NCBI RefSeq assembly: GCF_021462225.1 | Contig: NC_061795.1 | Span: 47,208,880 to 47,272,879, forward strand | DNA from: Girardinichthys multiradiatus | Taxonomy: Eukaryota; Chordata; Actinopteri; Cyprinodontiformes; Goodeidae | Direction of reading: 5' to 3' | Length of the DNA: 64,000 nucleotides | Shown: piece by piece, positions 27,352 to 40,753 of the stretch | Layout of the letters: every line of letters starts with the position of its first letter | Position numbering within the stretch: the stretch's first letter is position 1 | The notes under the pieces: model-generated | Told to the model about the DNA's origin: nothing | Databases searched by the model: none | What the model saw: the letters and a program-made list of their open reading frames with translations, nothing else | Made by a program: the position numbers and the translations under genes

Positions 27352-30300
27352 TTTCTCACTCTGCATGAACATGTTGGAAGTTCAAACAAGAAGAGACATG
27401 TTCAACAAGACACTCTGCTGCTTTCAAAGAAGTGTTGTTTCGGCCTAGCCTGCATACACACACACACACACATACACATACGAATAAAACAAAGGTCCTG
27501 AAGTCTGCTACTGTTATACTAAAAGAATGATGTTTATCAGTGGTGTTGACGTACTTTACAGAGGCCAAGTTTTGTAGTTTGGCAAGAATGTCAGTAATGT
27601 GTCTGATTCCTTCGTCTTGCAGATTGTTGTCACTAAAACTGAAGCAAAAAGTAGAGAAGCAACATTTAAACCAGTATTGCATCATTTCTGGGTGACCTCA
27701 GGAGCTTCTTATCATCTGCCATCCAAGTTTAGAGCTTCTATGAGATAAATTATCTTGTGCACAAGAAACATACTTGAGCTCATTGATGCTGGTACAGTTT
27801 TGCAGACAAGAAGCCAAACTCGCAGCCCCTGCAGCAGTCAGACTGGCACCACAAAACCTTGTAAAGGAACAGAGGAATTCTGAGAATGGAATATAACTTC
27901 AAATGTATTAAGTACAGTATAAAGCAAAAACATGGACCATACTCAAGCTTTCTTAGCGTTGTAAATCGAGGTAGAACGGAGGAGAGTTTCTCTGCAAACT
28001 TATCACCATACTTGCGACTGCGAAAACTGCAATAAAAAAAAAAAACGTAAACATCAACAGTTTGAAAGTATCACATTAAAATATATAATAAACATTGTTA
28101 TAGTATACTTGTGTTGTTAGAAGTTTTTTAAATATTTGCATATGAAGTCAGCCTTTGACAGCAATGAGATAATGACTCTGGATCCAGCCAACAAGAAGGT
28201 TGCAGACTTTGGCTGCATTGTTCCCTTTTATCTATGATCTAATTTCCTTCATGATTACATGTGCTTGAACATTGCTCTCCATTTGTCAGGATATTTAATT
28301 TCTGCTTTTAAATTTGCCAAACCTTGTTTGAAACAGCAAGTTCAAGCAAGTTCTGTAAGAAATTGTTTTCTTTTAGGACAAACTTGTTTGTGTTGAAGCT
28401 TCATAACTCTAAGAACAGAATAGAATAGTCTTTATTGTCATTGTATTGGGGGGTACAACAAAATTAAGGGTGCTCACGCTGGGCTCCCATACACCACAGA
28501 GGGATAGACAAAAAAAATAACAAGGCATTTAAGGAAGTTGTCTCTTAAAATAGAGATGTGATAGATGAAGTGTAACATACACTGCAGAAGGCATGATATG
28601 TACAACTGATAATATCCACTACATAATATGCTGTAAACAGTGAATTTGTGCAAGGAGGTATATGTATAAATATGTACATATGTTGCGTGGCTATCAGAGG
28701 ATGAAATGATAAATAACAGTTACAAAGTGAATAAAGTACAGTCAAAGGATGAATAAAATTAGAAATTGCAATGTTACAATTTAAAGCAGCTGTGGGGGTT
28801 AGTTGTGTAAAGTCATGTTAACTGCAACTGATGTTAACATGTTCCCGCTGCACACCTGTTAGATTTAACAATACTATGGCCAAACCTTGAAGTGTCATGA
28901 TGTGCGGTTTGTGGTAGGACCAAAGTGCAGAGAAGGTTCCAGGAACCAGCATAATGAAGGTAAGAAGAGTTTTAATTATCCTTATTCGCACAACAAGGTA
29001 AGCAAACCGGAAGTATGACATGCTCCAACCAGACCAGAGCACAGAATGCCGGATTTAAGGGTATGGTACAGTTATAGAACCAGACACGACTGAACAACAT
29101 GGAAGACAATGTTAGGTATTATTTAGTCAACTCAGAGGCAAGAACGATACAGTCAATTTACTTGCAAGGGTAGCTCTGCAGTACGGACTACAAAGTGTTG
29201 GCACCCTTCTCTCTTTATTTATACATGCTTGTTCACACACAGTTCAACAAACATTCAGGGTGTGTGTGTGTGTGTGTGTGGGGGGGGGTCAGAAAGGTTA
29301 GGGTTCATGTGTCTTGATTTTAAACAGAGAGAGGGGGTGAGGACTCGGTACCAGTCCCTAGATGTTGCTGATAAAAGCATAACTCATTCCTCTCCCCATC
29401 TCCCTTTCTGTGACATGTATGGAGGGAAAAGCACTTAGAGCAGACATGAGTGATAAACAATACAAAAGTTTTCAAACCCTAACAGACAACATAAGAAACC
29501 AGCGGGGAACAATGGAAACTAAAGAGCTTAAATACAAACGAGGGTGCAGGGAGAACCAATCAAGAACAAGACCAGATAATTAGGGGAAACTCAGGACAGG
29601 TGTGTAACAGACTGCAGGAAGACAGAGGGAATGACACCAATTATTATAACATTATAACACAAAACAGAAGGTAAACACAGACTAAACCAGGTTTGAAATA
29701 AACAAAGCACAAACTAATACACAGACAGATCCTAACATGAAGCGAACATGTGAAAGAAAGTTTCAGCTCCAAGATGACAAACCAATATTTCCATCATACT
29801 AAGTTCAAAGTTCGGTTTGTGGTTATAACAAACGGTATCTGCATGACTTCAAATACTGCACTGCTGCCTTATCATGCATCCCTGTGGGAAATCTTTAATT
29901 CATTTTATCATCAGTGTCTTTTATTGTCCTTGTAGCTCGGTTTAAGATCTGTGAAGTGTTATAAACAGGCTTATTTGTTTTACAACCCATCTGATCATTC
30001 CTGATGAGGGCCAGAATGAGTAGAAAGAGCAACAATAGGAAAACATTTTCATCTAAATGTAGCTGCACACACTGAGGGCCTGTGAGGCAAATAAAATCTA
30101 ATTTAAATACAGCTAAAGTCAAACAGGTGGCAACTAAGTAAAAGAAAGAAGTTGTCTGTTGAGAAATCACAAAAGTAAAGCAGTTGTTTCTTTAGTATTA
30201 ACTAGAACTGTGCAACTTCTCTTTAGTCAGGATCAAGCGATTATTGTCTATTGCATCTCGGTGCTGCGTTCGCTGCAGTTGATCATAGCATACAGACTGA

Positions 30301-33300
30301 TACACTGTAAAAATGGGTGGGATTGTCTGGTCCACTGATAAACTGGTTCAGATCCTATCTGGCAGACCAGGACTATTTTATGTCATTTGGTAATTATTTA
30401 TCAAAGCAAATGAAATAAATTTGAGGTACCTCAAGGCTCCATTATTTTTTCCCTTTTTTTTCAACATCTACCTGATACTCCTAACTCGGATTATAATGTT
30501 ATAACATATCTTACAAAATGTATGCTAATTATTTCCACCCTTAAATTTTCCGTTACAGCCCATAACAGTAACTGAGTCAGTGTATTCAAAATATCAGCGA
30601 GTGGATGTTTTGGGTCAGAATTTACTACAGATGAATCCAGATAAAACAGAAATCATTTGGGTATTTTGGTCCCAAAACTGCTAGGTTAGAGATTAAAACT
30701 GTACAAAACATCACGAAGCTAAAGGCCACAGAGTAAGCAAAAGAACCAAACAACCTAGGTGTTATCATGGACTTGGTGTAGAACTTTAACAATATAAAGT
30801 CTATAAATAAATCATCCTGTTAACATCTTACAAACACCAAAACCAGAATAAAAGGTTTCTTATGAGGACATAGAAAAAACGGTACATGCTTTTGTTTTCA
30901 GTACGTTAGGTTATTGAAATTGTGCCTTTGTGCCACTTTTTAAATTGCCGCACTGGCTCCCTGTTTGCATACGTTTAAAATGTTGTTAATTGTCTCTAGG
31001 GTACTGAATGGTCTTGGGTCCTGATGTATTTTAAATCTTGTGATTGGGTATGAGCCATATAGATCCCTCAGATCATCAGAGACTTAAACAGAATTCATAT
31101 TTTAATAAAGAACAATGTTTGTGACCAGATTAACTTTAACAAACCACCTCTTATTGGGGTAACAATAAATAATTGTGTCAGAAAATATCTATTTTTTAAA
31201 ATGTCCCATTTGAGCACAACTTTTGATCGGTTTTATGCTGCGTGATCAGGCTGTTACACGCATCTGTTAAGTCCTGTTTTTATTCTGAGAAATTTTCTTT
31301 CTGACCATTTAAAAAGCTAATTTTGTTTAAAAAAGCAAAGTCTTCACATGTTAACAAATGACCGCATGAGGTTTTGTCACATGATGCTTTGTTTAAATAA
31401 AATCAGGATTAAAAGTATCAAGCTGATAATGCTTTTAGGGCAGTTTTTGTTTTCTGATGACAAAGACAGAAATATCTGTGTTATTATACATTCTGAGAAT
31501 AAAAAAAAGGTGTCAGAGACCAGATTACAAAGACTAACTCTTAACACCATACCGATATTAACTGATTTATGATGTTACATTTAACAATCTCTTGTTTTCT
31601 AGGAGATTTTATCTAATGAAAAACTAATAAATGAACAGAACAGTTCACTTGTAAATGTTGCATTCACTAGTTTAGTTTTAATCTTTGAGAACTGAATGGA
31701 GCTGTAATTCTGTTCATGTGTTTGTGAACCCACCTGAGGTGATGAATGTACTGACACCTGGACAGGGCATCTAAACACTCAAGCTCCATCGAACAGGCAC
31801 CGAAGTCCAAACCAACAGCATTGTCAACAGCTGAATTGACCACAAATGCCAGAGCATCGATATCACTGGGTACCAGCCAGATGTTTCGCAGCTCCAGGAT
31901 GGGTCGCACGCTTACAACCTGCTGAGCCAGTTGTCGGTTCTGGCTTTCCTGAACACAGTGACAAAGCTGCAAAATCTGTCAAGGCACAAGAACAGAAGTT
32001 CAGGATAAATAATGAAAATTTGAATCTTGTAAATTAGGTTTAGATTTTTTTTAAACCACCTTTGGTCCAGTCAGAGTGGCGCTGTGACACAGAGCTTTCA
32101 TTAAATTTAGTACGAGGGATTGGCGTTTCTCGACCCAATTTTGGGCTCCTTTTAAACCCGCTGCCTTGGCTACAAGAACCAGAGCTGGAATGCAGTCTGA
32201 CGAAGCCAGACCGCATACGTACAGGTAGAGGGAATCAGTGAACACCGTTTTCTGGTCAGATTTAGTCGTCCAGCGGGTTTTCAGACTGAATCTGAGGGAG
32301 CAAACAGATGGTAGCAACTTTTTAACTTTGATTTTAACAGAGGTACACATCTAATCAATTTTCGACAGTAACAGGTTTACACTTTTTAATCTACTTTAAG
32401 CATCTTCATGTTTCTTATCCTTCTGCAAAACTTGTAACACAAAGCTAAAGGTAAGGAGGTCAGTGGGTCGAAGACATGGCTGATGTATTGGAAAAACACA
32501 CACTCTCTTTTCTGAACCAGAGTAAGTAACAACAGTTTTGCATCAGGAAGCAATTGTTACTTGCAGCCTACTTAATGAATTATTCCTTAATGTGTGTGAC
32601 AGAACTTTTTTAAAATGTATGAAGAGCACCTGCTGCTTTACAATATCTCTGCAGGAACATATTTTACATCCCAAGAACTCTGCTCAAATTCTTCAAAACA
32701 CTGAAATATTAAATCCTAACTTTGTTTTTGTGAAAATATCATATTTGCCACATTGGGAGGCAGAATTTTCATTTGGTTGCTGTTCACGAACTGCACCAAA
32801 CTGAGCAGAGAAGGATTGTATGTCGTATAGTTGGGTTCCAAGTAGTGACTGTGCAGCACAAAGAGGAAGTAGGGATGTAAAAGAAGCGTAGAAATGTAAG
32901 CCTTCAAAAACATTTAGTGTACATCCCAGATAGTCAAGATATCCACCACTAATGCACAGCTAAAATTAACACCAAAAAAAAAATGTTTTTCAGTATCTCT
33001 ATCAGAACGAAGATCTGAGCAGGTCCAACATGGAATTAACTTTTAGTTCCTTACCTCTTCTTCAGGTGTGCATCACTAACATCACTGCTTGTCATGATCC
33101 TGAGTGCAGCCAAAAACTCCTGCACTGTGAGATGAACGAAGCAGTAAGCGTTGACGAGAAATCCATCAGGATGTCTGAACTCCACCTGGCAGGAAGACCA
33201 AACACCGTTTTATTTACAGAGCCACAAAAATGTGGGGTCTAATGTTGGTGAATGATCTCAAGCCACGACACTGGAGTCAAAAAGCATTTTAAAGTAAATA

Positions 33301-36300
33301 ATTTATGACATGCTGAAGATAACCTCTGTAACAAAATAAACACTAGCTTACTAAGCTAATTTTAAGGTTTTAAAATAATAACATAATTACTGTAACTACA
33401 ACTGTTAATTTCCCTTATTGGTCATTATTTTGCTCTTACAAGCTCATCCACTTCCTGTAACTAATTCTGACCACCAGCCAAAAAAGTAGCATCAACAATC
33501 ACAAGGCAAATAAGATGTAATGACAAAACTAACGAGAAAAGAGTCTTTAAAGCATAATATGGATTAAGGAAAAGGAAAGTACAGAGGAAGGAAAAAGTGT
33601 GGTAGGAAATGCTGCAAAAGCATCAGGGATAACAGAAGCCTTCAGAGGATTGGGGAGCTTCTCAAGGTGTGGACTGTGACTGGAGTCGGACTTTAAAGAG
33701 CCATCAAACACAGCTGGATCCAGGACATGAGCTACACCTATCTAACTGGTCAACAAAATTCCCTCTACCAAAGCAACCTGTGCTTCCTGAACATATCAAC
33801 AGAGCCACAGGCCCACATTGCTGCATTATAAATTTGTTTTATTGGGATGATGCAATATTCAAATTTTCTAAGAAATTTAATTTTGGGTTTTTATTATCCT
33901 GAAGCCAGAATCATCAAAATGAATAACAAACACTTAAAATATATCACTCTCTGTGAAATGAGTCTATGAGTTTTACTTTTTGCATTGAAAATATGGTAAA
34001 ACATAGGTAAGTGCAACCATGTCTGACCTGTGAGAAGAGTCCTGTCTTGACTGATAACTCTAAAATATGCTGAGGAATGTCTTCTTCCAAAAAGATTATC
34101 TTGCTCTCCTCCAAACCTCTCCATGCTAGCCAACTGAGCTCACACAGCTCAGCCGAATGCAGAGCACTCCATGCAAACTCAGTACTGAAAAACAAAACGT
34201 GGAACAAATATGTTCATTTGTATTTCATTTACCATCAGAATTATATAGACTAAGTGTAGTTTTATATAATAATTTAACTCAACATCCTAAGTTTTATTTT
34301 AGCGGCTGAGCTTTCTAATACTTACCTCTGAGGAAATCCTGAGGTCTCTGGCCTGTCATTTCCTCCTCTTTGGTGAGGGTGTTGGCTAAGAAATGCAGCA
34401 ACAGCAGTGAGGTAGATCTGAGTCTGGGTTGCAGGGATTTGTGTTAATGTGCTTGATAGTGATCTTTGTGGTTGACTCTCTCCTATTTCTAGATCTTTTT
34501 TTGTTGCTTCAGCTCCGTTTTTTTCCAGCATCTTGTTTTCTTCTGTATCTCTGCGTTGGTGCAGTAAATGTTGCAGAAAGATGCAACAGATGTTGCAGAG
34601 GGCAGGGAGGGTGGACATGGCAAGGAGATGTCGACTGGAGAAAAGAACGTCTGCTGCATCTGCTCCAAGATTTCCATCTGATCCATGAACATTGGAATTG
34701 AGAAACTGACAAGTTAAGGAGCAGTAATGTTTAAAGTACTACATGTGTTCCCACTTGCTAAATCCTATTTGGTCTACTTCAGCAGGAACATTTCCAAAAA
34801 TATTAAACTGATTTAAGCCACCATCTGTAAAAAAGCTGCGGACCCGTAGTAGTGAAGGTTGGCAGATATTTTCCCTTGGTCAGCTTTGATCAATGATCAG
34901 CACAACAAATAACATATCTGAATGTTTCTTAAATGCAATAAAACTAAGAACTCCTGCCGATTTTAGTGTAGAAACAGCTGGACTGGTGTAGTAAAAATCA
35001 GATAAAGGTTAGGGAGATATGCTTTGAGCCAGAATGATCTTGTAATTTCATCATTTTCCTTCTCAACCGAAACTCTCTAAATCCTTTGTGTGTTTTGGCT
35101 GCTTCTTGACAACTCAAAGCTTCAGCTCCATCAACAGATTTTCTATATGATTTAGATCTGCAGACTGACTAGGCCACTCCAGAAATTTCCATTTGCATGT
35201 CTGTTGTTGTCTTGTCAGTGTGTCTTGACTTATTGTTACGCTATCTTTAGTGTTCTAATTCAAGATTTTACAGTAAATGTTTCCACCTATGTTGCTATCA
35301 GTGGAATTGGTGTTCTTCAGGTCATACTCAGTATTTCCCTTCCTGCAAACACGATGGGTTGAGTTGATGCAAAGAGCTCGATTTTGGTCTCACAGCACTT
35401 CCTCCCAAGCTTTCTATGAATCACCAATGGTGCTCCTGGAAACTGTGGTCCAGCTGCTTTCAGATCATTCATCATCACCAAGCTCCTCCCATGGGTGCTG
35501 ATGCTTAAACGCTGTCATTATCATTCTCAGCCAATGAATCAAGACCTTGCATGGAGCTCCAGACTGAGGCCAACTGATGTATATTTTATTTTCTCCCATT
35601 ACTGTCAGCATCTGCCATTTTGGACTTTGTTGTGGTTTTGTGTTTGTTTACTTTTTCAGCTAGATGTTTCTATTTCTTTGGGTTTAGTAGGTATATTTGT
35701 TTATTCCTTCTGTTATCCTGATGTTAGTTTTGCTCTCTCTCCTGCCTCCTAGTTTTAGTAGTTCTTTCTCCCTTTGCCCATAGTTCCCTTGGTGGTTGCT
35801 TTCTCATTTATGTATTACTTAGAATGGTTTTCTCCTCTGGTTGTTATTATTATTATTATTAGTACAGTTCTCTTTGCTTTTTTGGGTTTTCTAGTTTAGT
35901 TTCTCGCTTAGTGTTTCTTTGCTTGTGTACTGTTAGGTTATTTGTTCTTACTGCATTCTTCTAGTTTATTAGTTTCTTTTTCCTGTTCCTCCCCTTGTCC
36001 TTAGATCCCCTTCAGTTATTATTTACCCAGAGGTTTGTTTCCCTTTAGATTATTTGTCCTCCCTGATTCCTTATGTTTGTTTAGTTCTATGTGTTTAGTT
36101 CCTCTCTGGCAGTTGTAATAATTGGTTATTTCCCTTTACGTTGTTGGTGGTGTTTTAGATTGTTGGGTGTATTTGGTTTTCGCTTCCCTGCTCCTCCTTG
36201 TGCGTTAGTGTTTTATCTTTAGATCACCATTGGTCACCATAGTAACCATTTATTCCCTCAGTCTCCGCAGCCAGTTCCCGCACCTGTTCCCACGTCTCCT

Positions 36301-39300
36301 CTGATTACCTTAGCTTCCTCTCATTGGTCTACTCTCCTCCTCTCCCTGCTTATCTACCTGGTTGTTCTAATTATTCTCCGTTGGTTCCTCCCATTCACTA
36401 CCCTCTTGTGTTTTCTGCTGGCTTTATGTTTCCTCATGGGAGAACTCATGTAAGTTTGGAATCTATTCATGTAAAGCTTTAAGAAACCTTGATTAAAGAA
36501 GTTTGCTCTCATCATGCTGCTCCCCAGTGAGGTCTGCATTTTAGTCCTCTACAGCCACAGACCATGACAATTACCTAATAAGCAGCCATCACCTTCACAC
36601 CAAGCTTCTAGCTGATGTTCCTGGAGCCCAGTCCAGCCTTGTGCAGATCTATGATTCTGTCCCTAATATCCATGGGGTCTTTGGACTGTTCATGACAATA
36701 GAGAGGTTGGACTTCAGTAAATTGTTACTGTGGATTGGTGTGCTTTGTAAGAAGTTAGGTCAGGGGTCATGGGTATCTGTAAATGATAAGCTGATTGATT
36801 TGTGTGCAACATTGTCACATAACTAATCTATGTGAGACAGAATTATTCCTGTGTTGTAGGAAGCAAACACTTGAAAATTCATGGTCAACTTTTATGCAAT
36901 GCAGTTTTTCTGATTTTTTTGTTGATATTTTGTCTCTGCATTTAAACCAAACTTCTTAAAAAATCTGCTGGTGATCAAAACATTACGACTGCGATGGGGA
37001 GACTACAGTCGCTGATTCCTTATTGTAGTCAGCAGCCAGGACCTTAAAATGTCTTCCCTCCAGGAATAGCCTGATCAGTGAGGTTACTGCAGTTTTCTGT
37101 CCTGTTTTTGATTCTTACGTTGCTGTAGACTGTGCTCACAGTCAGCTCACTCGTCAGCTGTTCAATGCCACCACAACTTCATTAGAATGAAAAAAATAAA
37201 GATTACCTTTTACACCAAAGAAGCTGTTGACATACTCCTTGATTTCATGGTGGTCCCACGACAGCAACTGCCCCACTTTGTCCGACAAACCGTCCAAATC
37301 TATAACATCGCGTAGGCGACATGTGACCAACACGGTGCTTCCTGCAAGAAGTCGACGGTTCAACAACCCAGAGATGAGGTCTGCGACAGGCAGAGGCTTT
37401 TCTATGTCCAACAGCTCATTCCGAACGTTCTGTCTCTTTAGTTTTTCCTGAAACTCATCATAGCCATCCAGCACCCAACAGCTCTGCTCTGGATTGGAAA
37501 GGAGGTAGTCCACAATGGCTTGCTGCTCCAACAAAGATAAGAGAAAAACTAATTTTATTAGATATTTATTAAAAACTTATAAAGTTTACTGGTTTGTCGA
37601 CTCAAGCATCTGTTGTACAATCTGCTATTTATGAGTCAACCCTAGCAATTAATAGCAGTATGTTTTCTTAAATGTTATTTGAGTTTTATATCAAGGTACC
37701 TTTGCATCATTGTCCCAATTAGGTGGGAGGTAGTGGTGAAACAGCAGCTCAGACAGGGAAAGAGGGGAGGACAGGAGGTTGAGCTGGCGAAACTCCAGCA
37801 GGACAAACAGGTGGGATGAAGGGATAGGGCCCTGGATTATATGGGAAGAATAAAACCTCTCATTAGGGAACAGTTTCCTGTAAAACTCCCATTTAGGTGA
37901 ACACTACTGACTGTTTACTTTAACAACTAATTCACATTATTTAAAATTCACATTAAGCACTTAAACAATTGTATTTTATTCCATGTATTCCATGTATTGA
38001 CCAAGTTTGTGTCAGATCCCAGGCAAAACTGTGGTAATTATATTTAGCCCTAAAACCTTTGAGAACTACCATGAAAATGTACTTTTGTATTCTGGATGAC
38101 ATGACTTTGGCCTCCAATGCTACAGCAATAAACATCTGAGTCTTCTTTAATCTGGATTTATGGTTAACGCGCACTTTAAACAAGTCTCTAGGGCAACATT
38201 CATTTTCTACAGGATACTGTATATATAAAATCAGGAATGTCCTATCTCAAACTTGTTTCTTATCTTGTCACACATGTTGGAGTAAGTAAAACAGTGGTTT
38301 AGGTGGTTGTAAACATGAAGAAAAGAAGCGCAGATCTGATATGTACAAATATGTCCCTTATGCACAAAATGCATCCTCTGCATCTGTCATCTGATTAGTT
38401 AACATTATTATTAGGTCATTACTGCATCATTTGAGTAGCACTTGTTTAAATTCAGTAGTAGTAATGCCTATGTGCTCCTAACAAGCTGTTTTTAAGCTGC
38501 AATGCCACATATCTTTCCAGTGTGTCCAAAGCCCCAGCAGTCTGACTTGGCTGGACATGAAAGTGAATATATTACAGTATCAGATTCCTAGAAAAGAGTT
38601 GTTGGAACATTATTTACTTAAAGCCACACATTTTGTAAGGCACTGAAAGGCAAGGAAGATACACAATATTATGACAAGGGTATAAATAAACAGTACATGT
38701 GTTTGTCACATCTAGGCAGAAAATTTGCATTGCCATTTTGCCCTGAGTACCTCAAGTGTCTGGATGTGATGGGGCTGTCATGGTTGACAAGCCTCTTCAA
38801 CTTTGCGTGGCAGACCGGGGTGGTGGTCCCACTTCATAAGAAGGGTGACTGGAGGGTGTGTTCCAACTACAGGGGGATCACACTCCTCAGCCTCCCTGGT
38901 AAGGCCTACGCCAGGGTATTGGAGAGGAGAGTCCAACCGATAGCCGAACCTCGGCTTCAGGAGGAGCAGTGTGGTTTTCATCCTGGCTGTGGAACACTGG
39001 ACCAGCTCTATACCCTCTACAGGGTACTCGAGGGTTAATGGGAGTTTGCCCAACCGGTCCACATGTGTTTTGTGGACCTGGAGAAGGCATTCGACTGTGT
39101 CCCTCGTGATGCCCTGTGGGGGGTGCTCCAGAAGTACAGAGTCGGGGGCCTTTATTAAGGGCCATCCAGTCTCTTCACAAGTGGAACAGGAGTTTGGTCC
39201 GCATTGCCAGCACAAAGTCGGACCTGTTCCCCATGCATGTTGGACTCCGCCAGGGCTGCCCTTTGTCACCGGTCCTGTTCATAACTTTTATGGACAGGAT

Positions 39301-40715
39301 TCTTAGGCGCAGCCAAGGGCCGGAGGGGGTCTGGTTTGGGGACCAGTCGATTTCTTCTCTTCTTTTTGCAGATTTCGTGGTCCTGCCGGCCCTCTCTAGC
39401 CAAGACCCAGCATGCATTAGGGCAGTTCGCACCCAAGTATGAAGCGACTGGGATGAAGATCACCTCCATCAAGGCCATGGTTCTCAACCGGAAAAGGGTA
39501 GCTTGTCCTCTTCTGGTTGGAGGGGAGTTCCTGCCTCAAGTGGAGGAGTTCAAATATCTCGGGGTCTTTTTCACAAGTGAGGGGAGAAAAGAGAAGTAGA
39601 TCGACAGACGGATCGGTGCTGCTGCAGTAATGGGGACGCTGTGCCGTTCCGTTGTGGTGAAGAGAGAGCTGAGCCGAAAAGCGAAGCTCTCAATTTACCG
39701 GTCGGTCTACGTTCCTACCCTCACCTATGGCCATGAACTTTGGGTCATGACCGAAAGAACGAGATCCCGGATACAAGCGGCTGAAATGAGCTTCATCCAT
39801 AGGGTGGCCGGGCACTCCCTTAGAGATAGGGTGAGGAGCTCGGCCATCCGGGAGGAACTCAGAGCAGAGCTGCTGCTCCTCCACATCAAGAGGAGCCAGT
39901 TGAGGCGGCTTGGGCATCGGATGCCTCCTGGACGCCTCCCTCGGGAGATGTTCCAGGTGTGTCCCAACAGGAGGAGGCCCAGGGGACAGCCCAGGACACG
40001 CTAGAGGGACTGTGTCTCTTGGCTGGCCTGGGAACGCCTTGGGCTCCCCCCAGAGGAGCTGGAGGAGGTGTCTGGGGAGAGGGACGTCTGGGTGTCTCTA
40101 CTGAGTCCGCTTCCCCCATGACCCGGTCCCGGATGAAGCGGAAGACAATGAGTACAAGTACCTGCTGCAATCAAAGTTTTAACAGGTACCTCCTAAAATG
40201 ATTACATCAGTCCTCCCTACATTGACTACTTGTAATGTAGACTAATGCTTATTACATATATATTCATAAAAGGCACTGTTTTATCATGTCATTAAGATCA
40301 TGCTGGCCAATGCTCCACAAGTTAAGCTGCTGTCACGTTGTTTACTATCTTGTGATGTAAGTCAGAAAATGTATTATGTGGGTTTCAACACAAGAAAATT
40401 AAGCAGATTTTTGTGGAACATTAAGTCCTATTACATCACTGAAGTATGTGTTTTACTTTTAAAGCATTCCCTATCTAAATAGTGCATGGGCATTGGGATC
40501 AAGGGTGTGGAATTTAGTTTTATGTTGTGTTAAGACTGCTTGCTTACTTTTAGTGGGATGTTACCACCTCATTTTATGGATTTATTCATATTTGAGAATC
40601 AACGTATTGCCTAGAAATTACATTTCAATGTTTTATGACCGTCCCCAAGTGGTCAGATAAATGTTAGTTAATTTTTTCAAAATGTAGGTTAGGACACCAG
40701 TTTGACTTTGTCACG

Positions 40716-40753
<38 letters not shown>

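Larger units (their letters stand above)
26957..28026 (-). other. nlrc5: nlrc5 LRR exons, block 1
   Basis: Six exons in transcription order: 27943-28026 (84 nt, [12 protein letters not shown]), 27774-27857 (84), 27555-27638 (84, [14 protein letters not shown]), 27360-27449 (90, [14 protein letters not shown]), then the insert pair 27070-27120 (51, [10 protein letters not shown]) and 26957-26986 (30, [10 protein letters not shown]). The first four are typical ribonuclease-inhibitor-type LRRs of 28-30 residues. The last two encode a non-LRR strand-like insert of 27 residues. All have AG acceptors and GT donors. Confidence 0.85.

Noticed and set aside
34678..34705. Longer version of the exon 34326-34677 starting at the acceptor 34706-34707
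   Set aside because: It breaks the phase with the Walker B exon; the inner acceptor keeps frame and expected length.
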